Assembly (NCBI GenBank): GCA_046297835.1
Contig: JBKBHI010000005.1
Location: forward strand, 1 to 64,000
From: CAMAVH01 sp046297835
GTDB taxonomy: Bacteria; Pseudomonadota; Alphaproteobacteria; SMXQ01
Reading direction: 5' to 3'
Length of the DNA stretch: 64,000 nt
Shown here: one piece after another, positions 32,457 through 41,215 of the stretch
Position numbering within the stretch: position 1 is the stretch's first letter
Layout of the letters: each line of letters starts with the position of its first letter
Made by a program: the position numbers and the translations under genes
The notes under the pieces: generated by a model
The model's database searches: none
Told to the model about the DNA's origin: nothing
What the model saw: the letters and a program-made list of their open reading frames with translations, nothing else

Positions 32457-33491
32457 ATGACCTCTCGCATCCCCCTTCCTATGCCATTGAAATCCATCAT
32501 GATCGCGGCCATTTGCGCCGCCGCTGCGGCCTCTCCGGCCGGCGCGCAGTCGGCCGCCGACTTCTATAAAAGCGCCACCGTCAACGTCATGATCGCCACC
32601 GCGGCGGGCAGCGGCTACGACTTCGAGGGCCGCCTCGTCGCGCGCCACATCGCCAAGCATTTGGGCGGCGCGCGCGTCGTGCCGCAGAACATGCCGGGCG
32701 CGGGCGGCCTGCGCGTCGCCAACGCGATCTACAACCAGCTGCCCCAGGACGGCTCCAACCTGGGCCTGCTGATGAACGCGACGGCGATGATGGACGTCAT
32801 CGACGGCCCCGGCGTGCAGTTCGACGCGGCGAAATTCCAATGGATCGGCTCGCTGTCGCCCGCCGTCGAATCGATGGGCGTCTGGCACACCGAGAACGTC
32901 AAGACCGTCGAGGACGCGACGAAGAAGACCATCGTCGCCGCGGCGACCGGCAAGGGCGCCAATTCCAGCTACATCCCGGAGACGATGAACGCGCTGCTCG
33001 GCACCAAGTTCAAGGTCGTCACCGGCTACTCGGGCTCGCCCGACATGAACACCGCCATGGAGCGCGGCGAGGTCGGCGCGCGCGGCACGAGCTGGGCGAG
33101 CTGGGTCACGTCGCGCATGGACTGGATCCGCGACGGCAAGTTCGTCGTGATCGCTTACGCCGGCCCCAAGCCGGACACCATGCCGGCCGGCGTGCCGTCG
33201 ATGGCCGATCTGGTGAAGAACCCGGACGATCTGCAGGTCTTGAACCTGGTCTTCTCGGGCGCCGATTTCGGCCGTCCCTTCGCCATGGGCCCGAACGTGC
33301 CGGCCGAGCGCGTCGCCGCCATGCGCGCCGCCTTCGCCGCCATGACCAAGGACGCCGAACTGCTCGGCGAAGCGACGAAGCTCAAGGTCGATATCTCGCC
33401 GATCACCGGCGAATCGATGCAGACGCTGGCGGCCAAGCTGCTCACCACGCCCGCGCCGCTGGTCGCGCGCGCCAAGGCGCTCGTCGAATAA
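32457..33491 (+). CDS. TctC/Bug family periplasmic substrate-binding protein (5)
   Basis: A 344-residue TTT binding protein. The signal peptide is about 1-30 (ending ASPAGAQ); FYKSATVNVMIATAAGSGYD and NMPGAGG are the family landmarks, and FGRPFAMGPNVPAERVAAMR is near residue 275. It is nearer to copy 4 (TAAGGGYDFYGRL) than to copies 1 and 2 (FGPGGGYD). CAGGAG lies 6 nt before ATG 32457. It is isolated from any TctA/TctB gene, between cell-wall genes. Ligand unknown. Confidence 0.92.
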   Translation: MTSRIPLPMPLKSIMIAAICAAAAASPAGAQSAADFYKSATVNVMIATAAGSGYDFEGRLVARHIAKHLGGARVVPQNMPGAGGLRVANAIYNQLPQDGSNLGLLMNATAMMDVIDGPGVQFDAAKFQWIGSLSPAVESMGVWHTENVKTVEDATKKTIVAAATGKGANSSYIPETMNALLGTKFKVVTGYSGSPDMNTAMERGEVGARGTSWASWVTSRMDWIRDGKFVVIAYAGPKPDTMPAGVPSMADLVKNPDDLQVLNLVFSGADFGRPFAMGPNVPAERVAAMRAAFAAMTKDAELLGEATKLKVDISPITGESMQTLAAKLLTTPAPLVARAKALVE

Positions 33492-33511
33492 GCCGCTTTC
33501 AGCGGAAAACC

Positions 33512-33545
33512 AAAAGGGCGACGCCGCGGCGTCGCCCTTTTTCTT
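33512..33545. terminator. bidirectional terminator after tctC (5)
   Basis: AAAAGGGCGACGCC (33512-33525) pairs with GGCGTCGCCCTTTT (33528-33541) and more T residues follow. It lies between convergent genes and has A and T runs for both strands. Confidence 0.93.
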
Positions 33546-33572
33546 TTGCGCGCGTTTCTTGGCGCGCGGCTT

Positions 33573-35648
33573 TTAGCGATTGGCCAGACTGCGCGGGCGC
33601 TCCAGATCGTCGCGCAGCGATACGGCGACCGGCTTGCCGGCGGCGAGCCGCGTGCGATAGACCTGGGTGTTCTCCAGCACGCGCTGCACATAGTCGCGCG
33701 TCTCCTCGAACGGGATCAGCTCGATCCAATCGACGATGTCGAGCGCGCCGGCGCGCGGATCGCCGTAGGCCCGCACCCAGGCGCGCACGCGGCCCGGGCC
33801 GGCGTTGTAGGCGGCGATGGCCATGACGTAGGAGCCGCCGAACTGGTCGATCAGGTCGCTGAGGTAGCGGCTGCCGAGCGTCACGTTGTAGTCGGGATCG
33901 CCGGTCAGGCGCTGCTCGACGTAGGGCACGCCGACCTGTTTGGCGAGGCCCTTAGCGGTGGCGGGCATGATCTGCATCAGGCCGCGCGCCCCGGCCGGGC
34001 TGAGCGCCTCGACGTCGAAGGCGCTTTCCTGGCGCATCAGGCCGAGCAGCAATTCGCGCTCGACGCCGGTTGCCGCGCGCAGCGGCACGCCGTTCACCGG
34101 ATAGCCGGTCGAGACGAGCTGCACGCCGCGCCGGACGGCGAATTTGGCGGCGGTGACGGCGAGGTCGGGGCGGCCGAGTTCGCCGGCCAGCTCCGTCACC
34201 AGCTCCTGCTCCTCGGCGCTCTGCACCTGCTCGACCAGGGCGAGGGTGAAGGCGCGCAGCAGGCGGCGGTCCTTCGCGCCGGCGACGAGGCGCGCGGCTT
34301 TCACCAATTCGCGCTCGGCGAAGCTCTTGCGCAGCGCCGGCGTCGGCTGAGGATCGGCCGGCAGCAGCGCGCCGGGCTCGCTTTGCAGATGCGCGGCGGC
34401 GAGCTGGCCGTAGAAGGTCGTCACGTGCGTCGCCGCCTTGGCGTACCATTGCAGCGCGAGTTTCTTGTCGCCCTTGGCCTCGGCGGCGCGCCCCGCCCAA
34501 TAGGCGCCGCGCGACAGCGACACGGGGAAGCGCACGTTGTCGTGCAGGCGCGTGAAATGCGTCAGGGCGCGCTGCGGATTGCCGAGGAAGCGCAGCGAGA
34601 TCCAGCCGGCGAGCCATTCCGATTCGGCGAGCGCCGCGCCGCTCGCCTGGCTCTGCTTGCCGACCAGCTCGTAGGCAAGGGACGCTTCGCCGGTGCGCAG
34701 CGCGCGCCGCGCCAGGATGGCGCGCTCGGCCCACCAGGCGTCGGGCCGCACCAGCTCTTTCGGCGGATTGGCGAGCAATTGGCGCGCCTCGACGTCCAAT
34801 TCTTTGCGCCGCCGCCAGCGCACGCGCTCATAGACCAGGCCCGGATCGTTGAGCAGCTCTTTCGGCACCTTGCGGATCGCCGCGTCGGCGGCGCTGCCCA
34901 TGCCGCGCAGTTGGATGCGCGCCTGGGCGACGAGCTGATAGCCCTTGTCGACGAACTTCAGGACGCGCTCGGCTTCCCAGCCGCGCCCGTCCCACAAGAG
35001 GCGGTCGACGCGGGCGCGATGGTCCTGGGCGCGCAATTGGCCGCCGTGCGCTTTGAGGAAGTCGCGCTCCTGGTCGCTGCCGAAATTGGCCTCGATCCAG
35101 GTCTTGCGGATATAGGCGACGGCTTCTTCCTGGCGGCCGGCGTTCTTCAGCGCGACGATCAGGCGCATCCGCCCCTGGGTGCTGCGCGGCTCGCCGCCCG
35201 CGAACCAGTCGAGCACGGCGCGGTCCGACGTCTCGGCGGTCATCGCCTCCTCGGCGGCGCGGCGCAGCGCCGTCTGGTTCGGCCATTCGGGATTGGCCTT
35301 GAGGAAGCCGGCGATCTCCTCGAACGAGGCGCGGGAATTGGGCGAATTATATTCGAGCCAGGCGGCGAGCTTGGCGAGCAGCGGCGAGCGCGCGGCCGAG
35401 GCGATACTGCGCGCGTCGGCCCAATTGCGCCGCTCGGCGGCGGCCAGCAGTTGCGGCGCGGCGGACTTTTCGGCGGCGCTCTGCGCCAGAACGGGGGCGG
35501 CGACGCCGAGGCCGGCGAGGAGAGCGCCGGTCAAAGCCGAGGCGAGGAGGGCGGCGCGAAGGCGTGAAATGAGCAAGGGCGGTCCCGGTTGCGGCCCCGG
35601 GGCATGACGGGCCGGGGCGGTTCTCGATTCGTGCCGCAGTCTAGCCAT
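33573..35648 (-). CDS. soluble lytic murein transglycosylase
   Basis: A 691-residue periplasmic lytic transglycosylase. An N-terminal signal sequence (about 26-56, ...LRAALLASALTGALL... to APVLAQS) is followed by a helical superhelix (about 60-500) and the C-terminal SLT goose-lysozyme-like domain, with catalytic E541 in LMRQESAFD, then GLMQIMP and AIAAYNAGPGRV. It cuts glycan strands to 1,6-anhydro-muramyl products during wall growth and recycling. ATG at 35648 gives an unusually long N-terminal region before the hydrophobic core; a TTG at about 35576 (LLISRLRA) would give a normal signal peptide and may be the true start. Confidence 0.93.
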   Translation of the reverse strand: MARLRHESRTAPARHAPGPQPGPPLLISRLRAALLASALTGALLAGLGVAAPVLAQSAAEKSAAPQLLAAAERRNWADARSIASAARSPLLAKLAAWLEYNSPNSRASFEEIAGFLKANPEWPNQTALRRAAEEAMTAETSDRAVLDWFAGGEPRSTQGRMRLIVALKNAGRQEEAVAYIRKTWIEANFGSDQERDFLKAHGGQLRAQDHRARVDRLLWDGRGWEAERVLKFVDKGYQLVAQARIQLRGMGSAADAAIRKVPKELLNDPGLVYERVRWRRRKELDVEARQLLANPPKELVRPDAWWAERAILARRALRTGEASLAYELVGKQSQASGAALAESEWLAGWISLRFLGNPQRALTHFTRLHDNVRFPVSLSRGAYWAGRAAEAKGDKKLALQWYAKAATHVTTFYGQLAAAHLQSEPGALLPADPQPTPALRKSFAERELVKAARLVAGAKDRRLLRAFTLALVEQVQSAEEQELVTELAGELGRPDLAVTAAKFAVRRGVQLVSTGYPVNGVPLRAATGVERELLLGLMRQESAFDVEALSPAGARGLMQIMPATAKGLAKQVGVPYVEQRLTGDPDYNVTLGSRYLSDLIDQFGGSYVMAIAAYNAGPGRVRAWVRAYGDPRAGALDIVDWIELIPFEETRDYVQRVLENTQVYRTRLAAGKPVAVSLRDDLERPRSLANR

Positions 35649-35833
35649 GTCTCATCCGGCCGCCAAGCGCCCGCCGGCAAAGGGCTTTTCACGATGTCGC
35701 GCGATAGGAAGGAACGCCGCGCCCGCCTTGCGGCGGATCGGTCGGGCGTCTATGGTTCGCCCCTTCGCGGGACCGCCGAAAAAGGTCCGCCTTCCGCACA
35801 CCCACGCCGCCGCCCGCCAGCCAGGAGCCGATC

Positions 35834-36712
35834 ATGTTCAAGGGGTCCATCACCGCTCTGCTCACGCCGTTCAAGGGCGGGAAAGTGGACGAGAAAGGCT
35901 ATCAGGCGTTCGTCGATTGGCAGATCAAGGAAGGCACCCACGGCATGGTGCCTTGCGGCACCACCGGCGAATCGCCGACCCTGAGCCATGACGAGCACAA
36001 CCGCGTCGTGGAACTGTGCGTCGAGGTTTGCAAGGGCCGCGCCTTCGTCATCGCCGGCGCCGGCTCGAACTCGACCGACGAAGCGATCTCGCTGACCAAG
36101 CACGCCAAGGCGGTCGGGGCCGATGCGGCGCTGCACGTCACGCCCTATTACAACAAGCCGACGCAGGAAGGGCTCTATCGCCATTTCAAGGCGATCGCCG
36201 ACGCCGTCGATCTGCCGATCGTCATCTACAACATTCCGGCGCGCTCGGTGGTCAACATGACGACGGAGACGATGGCGCGTCTCGCCAAGCATCCGAACAT
36301 CGTCGGCGTGAAGGACGCGACCGCCGACCTGGTGCGCCCGGTCAAGACGCGCCTCGCCATGGGCGCGGACTTCTGCCAGCTCTCCGGCGAGGACGCGACC
36401 GCGATCCCGTTCCTGGCGCAGGGCGGCCACGGCTGCATCTCGGTGACGTCTAACGTCGCGCCGCGCCTCTGCGCCGACATGCAGAACGCCTGGGCCAAGG
36501 GCGATTACGCCGAGGCCTACCGCATCAACGATCTGCTGATGCCGCTGCACGACGCCATGTTTGTCGAGACCAGTCCCGGCCCGGTGAAATACGCCGCCGG
36601 CCTGATGGGCCTGTGCTCGGACGAATTGCGCCTGCCGCTGTGCGAGGTGAGCGACGCGACCAAGGCCGCCGTGAAGGACGCGCTCAAGCACGTCGGCATT
36701 CTGAAAAACTGA
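35834..36712 (+). CDS. dapA: 4-hydroxy-tetrahydrodipicolinate synthase
   Basis: A 292-residue DapA, the usual length. It condenses pyruvate with aspartate semialdehyde in lysine and diaminopimelate synthesis. The Schiff-base lysine is K160 (VGVKDATADL); Y132 (VIYNIPARS) and the GTTGESPTLS loop complete the active site. CAGGAG precedes the start at 35834. Its TGA overlaps the smpB start by one base (TGATG), so the two are translated together, a common pairing in Rhizobiales. Confidence 0.97.
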   Translation: MFKGSITALLTPFKGGKVDEKGYQAFVDWQIKEGTHGMVPCGTTGESPTLSHDEHNRVVELCVEVCKGRAFVIAGAGSNSTDEAISLTKHAKAVGADAALHVTPYYNKPTQEGLYRHFKAIADAVDLPIVIYNIPARSVVNMTTETMARLAKHPNIVGVKDATADLVRPVKTRLAMGADFCQLSGEDATAIPFLAQGGHGCISVTSNVAPRLCADMQNAWAKGDYAEAYRINDLLMPLHDAMFVETSPGPVKYAAGLMGLCSDELRLPLCEVSDATKAAVKDALKHVGILKN

Positions 36713-37194
36713 TGGCGAAGGGCGAGATCAGCCCCGACCGCATCGCGGCGCAGAACCGCAAGGCGCGGCACAATTACTTCATCGAGGAGACGATGGAGGC
36801 CGGCCTCGTGCTGCTCGGCACCGAGGTCAAGTCGCTGCGCGCCGGCCAGGCCAACCTGAACGACGCCTACGCCGCCGAGCAGAACGGCGAACTGTGGCTG
36901 CTCAACGCGCATATCAACGAATATAAATACGGCAACCGCAACAACCACGAGCCGAAGCGGCCGCGCAAATTGCTGCTCAAAGCGCGCGAGGTGAGCAAGA
37001 TCCAGGGCGCGATCAGCCGCGAAGGCATGACCGCCGTGCCGCTGATGATCTATTTCAACGCGCGCGGCATGGCCAAGGTGCAGCTCGGCCTCGCCAAGGG
37101 CAAGAAGCAGCACGACAAACGCGAAGCGATCAAAGAGCGCGCCTGGAACCGCGACAAACAGCGCGCCATGCGCAGCAAAGGCCGGGACGAGTAG
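36712..37194 (+). CDS. smpB: SsrA-binding protein SmpB
   Basis: A 160-residue SmpB. It binds tmRNA and delivers it to stalled ribosomes for trans-translation. The NRKARHNYFIEETMEAGLVL start, GTEVKSLRAGQANLNDAYA and the basic tail with KGKKQHDKREAIKERAW are diagnostic. The start is fixed by the TGATG junction with dapA. Confidence 0.97.
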   Translation: MAKGEISPDRIAAQNRKARHNYFIEETMEAGLVLLGTEVKSLRAGQANLNDAYAAEQNGELWLLNAHINEYKYGNRNNHEPKRPRKLLLKAREVSKIQGAISREGMTAVPLMIYFNARGMAKVQLGLAKGKKQHDKREAIKERAWNRDKQRAMRSKGRDE

Positions 37195-37243
37195 GGCCGC
37201 CCGACCAGTCGGTCGAGCGCGCCGAACCGCGAAGCCTATCTAG

Positions 37244-37333
37244 CGTCATGCCCGGGCTTGTCCCGGGCATCCACGCCTTATCCTTTATCCGCATCGCAAG
37301 CCGTGGATGGCCGGAACAAGTCCGGCCATGACG
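37244..37333. repeat. dispersed intergenic palindrome, copy 2
   Basis: A 90-bp imperfect inverted repeat: CGTCATGCCCGGGCTTGTCC at the left and a matching right arm ending GTCCGGCCATGACG. It contains a nested CCCGGGC palindrome. Such elements are common between genes in Bradyrhizobium-like genomes. Confidence 0.8.
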
Positions 37334-37360
37334 AACTAGCAAAGCCTATCGCCTCAAAGC

Positions 37361-37490
37361 AAACCGTCACCCTCGGGCGACCATAAACCGTCACCCTCGG
37401 CCCCACCACAAACCGTCATCCTCAGGCGACCACAAACCGTCATCCTCAGGCGACCACAAACCGTCACCCTCGGGCTTGACCCGAGGGTCC
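37361..37490. repeat. 24-bp tandem repeat made from half of the palindromic element
   Basis: Four head-to-tail units of 24, 25, 24 and 24 bp (37361-37384, 37385-37409, 37410-37433, 37434-37457), each starting AAACCGTCA and ending GACCA(C/T) or CACCAC, followed by a fifth unit that continues into the full palindrome at 37461-37548. Units 3 and 4 are identical, which points to recent expansion. Confidence 0.85.
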
Positions 37491-37548
37491 ATTGATCCGG
37501 CGCTCAAGCGCCCGCCCTGGATGCTCGGGTCAAGCCCGAGCATGACGA
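37461..37548. repeat. dispersed intergenic palindrome, copy 3
   Basis: Inverted repeat with left arm GTCACCCTCGGGCTTGACCC and right arm ending TCGGGTCAAGCCCGAGCATG, of the same family as copies at 10451-10532 and 50832-50946. The whole gap 37195-37614 is occupied by these repeats and holds no gene. Confidence 0.8.
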
Positions 37549-37614
37549 TTATGGGCGCTATTGGACGAAATCCCCTGCCGGGCTTAGACTTTCCCATCAG
37601 CGCGGGAGAGGCCC

Positions 37615-38292
37615 ATGGCGGACGATGGCAGCGACGGCATTTCCATCTTCGGCAAGATCAAGGACAAGCTGGTCGGCAAGAAGCAGGCCGAGGCCGCCGC
37701 CGGCAAGCACCTGACCGGCGCGCCAGATCCCGCGCACAAAGACCGCCTGCCGCCGGGCCAGCGCCTCGTCGACAAATGGCCGGTCCTCGATCTCGGCTTG
37801 CAGCCGAAAATCCCGCACGACAAATGGAAGCTGGAAGTGGACGGCGCGGTCGAGCAGCCGCTCCTCTGGTCATGGGCCGACTATATGGCCCAGCCGCAGT
37901 TCGAGGACGTCTCCGACATCCATTGCGTCACCACCTGGTCGCTCTACGACAACAAATGGCAGGGCGTCTCGGCCAAGCATCTGCTCGCGACGGTGAAGCC
38001 TAAGCCCACCGCGACGCACATCGAGTTCGCCAGCCATGACGGCTACACCACCAACGTGCCGCTCGCCGCGTTCGACGACGACGATGTGCTGATCGCTCAT
38101 AGCTGGCAGGGCCAGCCGATCACCGCCGAACACGGCGGCCCGGTGCGGATCATCCTGCCGAAACTCTATTTCTGGAAAAGCGCCAAATGGGTGCGGCGCA
38201 TCACCTTCCTGGAAGCCGACAAGCCCGGCTACTGGGAAGTGCGCGGCTATCACAACGTCGGCGACCCGTGGACCGAGCAACGGTATGGGTGA
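37615..38292 (+). CDS. sulfite-oxidase-like molybdopterin oxidoreductase
   Basis: A 225-residue protein of the oxidoreductase molybdopterin-binding family (sulfite oxidase/YedY-like), without haem or dimerisation domain. The conserved cysteine of DIHCVTTWSLYDNKWQGV (about residue 99) is the expected molybdenum ligand; KYYWKSAKW-like KLYFWKSAKWVRRITFLE is also typical of the small family. No signal peptide or twin-arginine motif is seen, so it is probably cytoplasmic, unlike MsrP. The substrate is unknown. The start at 37615 has GGGAGAGG upstream. Confidence 0.88.
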   Translation: MADDGSDGISIFGKIKDKLVGKKQAEAAAGKHLTGAPDPAHKDRLPPGQRLVDKWPVLDLGLQPKIPHDKWKLEVDGAVEQPLLWSWADYMAQPQFEDVSDIHCVTTWSLYDNKWQGVSAKHLLATVKPKPTATHIEFASHDGYTTNVPLAAFDDDDVLIAHSWQGQPITAEHGGPVRIILPKLYFWKSAKWVRRITFLEADKPGYWEVRGYHNVGDPWTEQRYG

Positions 38293-38370
38293 AGTTAAGC
38301 ACGGAGATAGCTTTGATAATACCGCTTCCGCTTCTTTGCGCTTCACGGCTTCTTGCGGGGGGATTTCGCC

Positions 38371-38898
38371 ATGGGAATGGTTGAAGATTATGGCGACGAC
38401 GAATTTTTACGCGATGCGATGGTTGTGCCTGAAGATTTTAAGGTGGCGCTTGCGGACCTAGTTATCAATTTCGGCCGAATTGAAGTCGCGCTTGATCGAC
38501 TCATATGGTGGGCTGCAGATCTCGCTAATCACAGAATTGGGCGGCTCATGACGGGACGCCTTGACATTCGGCCGAAATGCGAGATTGTCATCGCACTTCT
38601 TTCCGATTTAGCTGATCCAGAACCGCTCGCGGCCTTTAAGCCGCTTATCGCAAAACTTGAGGCGGTTACGCAGTTTCGGAACAAAGTCATCCATGGCTGG
38701 TGGATGGTGTTCGGAGACAGCGCAGTTTCAATGTCGGCCCGTCCGAAGAAGTTTATGAGTGGCGCAATGGAAGGTGCCCCGTTCCGCGTGTCGGACCTTA
38801 TTGAGCAGGCTCAAAGGGCAAAGGAGATAGAGCGTTCTATCGTGGCACTCTTGCGTCAGCCCGCGCCCTCGCCATCGCGCAATAAACTTGACTGCTAA
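38371..38898 (+). CDS. unknown helical protein with HEPN-like R-x4-H motif, lower GC
   Basis: A 175-residue protein I cannot assign to a named family. It looks all-helical (VALADLVINFGRIEVALDRL, EIVIALLSDL, LIAKLEAVTQFRNKVIHGWW) and carries R103-N-K-V-I-H108, the R-x4-H pattern seen in HEPN ribonuclease-like domains. The codon use is clearly less GC-biased than that of the genes around it, and the following 200 bp are AT-rich, which suggests horizontal transfer. ATG at 38371 is chosen because GGGGGGA lies 8 nt upstream; a TTG six codons earlier is possible. It has no visible toxin or antitoxin partner. Confidence 0.7.
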   Translation: MGMVEDYGDDEFLRDAMVVPEDFKVALADLVINFGRIEVALDRLIWWAADLANHRIGRLMTGRLDIRPKCEIVIALLSDLADPEPLAAFKPLIAKLEAVTQFRNKVIHGWWMVFGDSAVSMSARPKKFMSGAMEGAPFRVSDLIEQAQRAKEIERSIVALLRQPAPSPSRNKLDC

Positions 38899-39103
38899 TC
38901 GCGCTTGGCGTCGCGTGTCCCGACGCCAAGTTAGAAATGGCTAAGCGTAGAATTTCGGCCTTGCCTCTGTCATCTCCGGCGTGGCCTCAACTTCCGGCTT
39001 GGGGACGGAGGAGGTCATATCTCAAAGTCTGCTTCGTTCAGGTGAATATCCTCGCTCTTTTCTCGATCACAATTCTTTATAAATATTCAATTATTTCGGT
39101 TAT

Positions 39104-39787
39104 TCAAAGCCGCGCTTTAATCGCCTTCACTACATCCTCGAACATCGCCGTCGTCAGCCGGCCCGTGTTCGTGTTCAGCCGCGAGCAGTGGTAGCTGTTC
39201 ACGAGCGTCAGGCCGTTCGGCAAGTCGTGCATCGCGGCGTGGCCGAAGGGGTAGGGGGCGCGTTTGAGGCCGAGCGTCGTCAGCACGGCGGCGTGGGCGA
39301 TGTTGCCGAGCGCGAGGATCGCTTTCAGCTTCGGCATTGCCGCGAACTCGGCTTTCAGGAAAGCGTTGCAGGTCTTGATCTCGGCCGTCTCGGGCTTGTT
39401 CTGCGGCGGCACGCAGCGCACGGCGTTGGTGATGCGCGTGTCCACCAGCGTCATGCCGTCGTCGGGCCGCTCCAGAAACTCGCCTGTGGCGAGGCCGAAC
39501 TTGATCAGCGTCGGATACAAGAGCTTGCCGGCGTAATCGCCGGTGAAGGGCCGGCCGGTGCGGTTCGCGCCGCGCAGGCCCGGCGCGAGGCCGACGATCA
39601 GCAGGCGCGCGTCGGCCGGGCCGAAGGACGGCACCGGCGCGTTGTGCCAATCGGGATGCTCCCGGCGCTGGCCGGCGATGAAATCATGCAGGCGCGGGCA
39701 TAGCGGGCAGTCGCGATCCGGCTGCGACGCGGCGATAGATGCGGCCATCTTGGGCGGCGGAGTCGGAGAGAGAGCCGCGCGCCTCAC
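39104..39787 (-). CDS. uracil-DNA glycosylase, family 5 (UdgB) type
   Basis: A glycosylase of about 214-227 residues. LLIVGLAPGLRGANRTGRPFTGD is the family 5 active-site motif (alanine/leucine in place of the aspartate of families 1 and 4), and NSYHCSRLNTNTGRLT is the second, uracil-binding motif, with Y-H-C in place of H-P-S. Cysteines in DCPLC, RCVPP and TCNAF are in place for a [4Fe-4S] cluster. It removes uracil and other deaminated bases. GTG at 39787 forms GTGA with the stop of the upstream NYN gene; ATG at 39748 is the alternative start. Confidence 0.92.
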   Translation of the reverse strand: MRRAALSPTPPPKMAASIAASQPDRDCPLCPRLHDFIAGQRREHPDWHNAPVPSFGPADARLLIVGLAPGLRGANRTGRPFTGDYAGKLLYPTLIKFGLATGEFLERPDDGMTLVDTRITNAVRCVPPQNKPETAEIKTCNAFLKAEFAAMPKLKAILALGNIAHAAVLTTLGLKRAPYPFGHAAMHDLPNGLTLVNSYHCSRLNTNTGRLTTAMFEDVVKAIKARL

Positions 39788-40419
39788 GGCGCGTAGCTGT
39801 CTTCCATTTCCTCGTCGCGCGGGTTCGGGCGCGCCGGAGTCGCTTGCGGGTGGCCGCCCGGGCCGTGATCGGGGCGCGGGCCGCCGCTATGGACGCGGGC
39901 GATCTGCGAGGCGAGGTCAGACAGTTCGATGAAATTGTCGGCCTGGCGGCGCAGCTCGTCGGCCACCATCGGCGGCGAGGACTTGATCGTGGAGACGACG
40001 CTGACGCGCACGCCGCGGCGTTGCACCGCTTCGACCAGGCGGCGGAAGTCGCCGTCGCCGGAGAACAGCACGATATGGTCGAGCCGCTCGGCCATCTCCA
40101 TCACGTCGATGGCCAGCTCGATGTCCATATTGCCTTTGATCTTCCGGCGGCCGGTCGCGTCGGTATATTCCTTCGCCGGCTTGGTCACCATCGTGTAGCC
40201 GTTGTAGTCGAGCCAATCGACCAGCGGGCGGATCGGCGAATATTCTTGGTCGTCGGTCAGCGCCGTATAGTAGAAGGCGCGGATCAGGCGGCCCTTGCCG
40301 GCGAACACGCCGAGCAGCTTCTTGTAGTCGATGTCGAAGCCGAGGGCGCGCGCGGCGGAATAGAGGTTGGACCCGTCGATGAACATCGCCATCCGGTCCT
40401 GGGCGTAGAAATGCATCAT
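39784..40419 (-). CDS. NYN-domain (LabA/DUF88) nuclease-like protein
   Basis: A 211-residue NYN-domain protein. The PIN-like acidic site is visible as FIDGSNLY (about 13-20), IKGNMDIELAIDVMEMAERL (about 94-113) and LFSGDGDFRRLVEA (about 118-131). NYN proteins of this type are predicted RNases; some act in RNA processing or regulation. The last 40 residues are Pro/Gly-rich and probably disordered. It is followed by the glycosylase gene with a 4-bp overlap. Divergent folK lies 166 bp away. Confidence 0.92.
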   Translation of the reverse strand: MMHFYAQDRMAMFIDGSNLYSAARALGFDIDYKKLLGVFAGKGRLIRAFYYTALTDDQEYSPIRPLVDWLDYNGYTMVTKPAKEYTDATGRRKIKGNMDIELAIDVMEMAERLDHIVLFSGDGDFRRLVEAVQRRGVRVSVVSTIKSSPPMVADELRRQADNFIELSDLASQIARVHSGGPRPDHGPGGHPQATPARPNPRDEEMEDSYAP

Positions 40420-40585
40420 GGTGAAATTCCCATGGCTATGGCGCCGCCGGAGGAAGGTGCGGGGGTGAGCCGAAAATGCGACAGACGCGGCCGTGTTCCG
40501 TGAAATGACGGGACCGTCGTTTGACCCTCGCCTTATTGTCTAGCGTCCTTCGCCGCCGCGAACAACCCCGCACAAGGCTAACAGC

Positions 40586-41092
40586 ATGATTTTCATAGCA
40601 CTTGGGGCCAATCTGCCGTCCCGCGCCGGTTCGCCGCGCGAGACGCTGACGGCCGCCTTGGCCGATCTGCAAGCGGCCGGCGTGCGGATTTTGGCACGGT
40701 CGGGCTTTTGGGAGACGGCCCCGGTGCCGGCGTCGGATCAGCCCTGGTTCGTCAATGCCGTGGCGGCGGTCGAGACGGACCTGGACCCGGCGGCGCTGCT
40801 CGCCCTGCTGCACAAGATCGAGGCCGATTACGGCCGGGAACGGCTGGCCGTGAACGGCGCGCGCACCTTGGACCTGGACCTGATCGCCTATCACGACAGG
40901 GTTAATCCCGGCCCGGACGCGCCGATTCTGCCCCATCCGCGCGCCCATCAGCGGGCTTTCGTGCTGCGCCCCCTGGCCGAGGTGGCGGCGGAAGTGGCCC
41001 CCGATTGGCGGCATCCGGCGAGCGGCGAGGGGATCGCCGCGCTGCTGGCCGGGCTCGATCCGGCCCAGGCGAGCCGGCGGCTGGCCGATTAG
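40586..41092 (+). CDS. folK: 2-amino-4-hydroxy-6-hydroxymethyldihydropteridine pyrophosphokinase
   Basis: A 168-residue HPPK. It transfers pyrophosphate from ATP to 6-hydroxymethyl-dihydropterin in folate synthesis. IALGANLP, SGFWETAPVPASDQPWFVNA, the RTLDLDLIAY catalytic/Mg-binding motif and LPHPRAHQRAFVLRPLAEV are diagnostic. The rpoZ promoter follows 57 bp after the stop codon. Confidence 0.97.
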   Translation: MIFIALGANLPSRAGSPRETLTAALADLQAAGVRILARSGFWETAPVPASDQPWFVNAVAAVETDLDPAALLALLHKIEADYGRERLAVNGARTLDLDLIAYHDRVNPGPDAPILPHPRAHQRAFVLRPLAEVAAEVAPDWRHPASGEGIAALLAGLDPAQASRRLAD

Positions 41093-41148
41093 GCGTCGCC
41101 CGCCAGCCACAGCGGCGTGGCCAAAACGCCGCAAAGGCGCGCCGCGCC

Positions 41149-41177
41149 TTGCTTTCGCGGCCGCCGCCGCCTATATA
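41149..41177 (+). promoter_or_regulatory. probable promoter of rpoZ
   Basis: TTGCTT (41149-41154), 17-bp spacer, TATATA (41172-41177), 39 bp before the rpoZ start codon in otherwise very GC-rich DNA. Confidence 0.6.
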
Positions 41178-41215
41178 TCCGGTAATTCTTCCAAAGGTTT
41201 GGAGACCGACTTTCA

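Noticed and set aside
33546..35567. 673-codon open frame antisense to the lytic transglycosylase
   Set aside because: Shadow frame without recognisable motifs.
37391..37597. Open frame on the minus strand with a repeated D-D-G-L-W-S-P-E peptide
   Set aside because: It is a translation of the 24-bp tandem repeat and the palindrome; there is no ribosome site and such frames are common artefacts of these elements.
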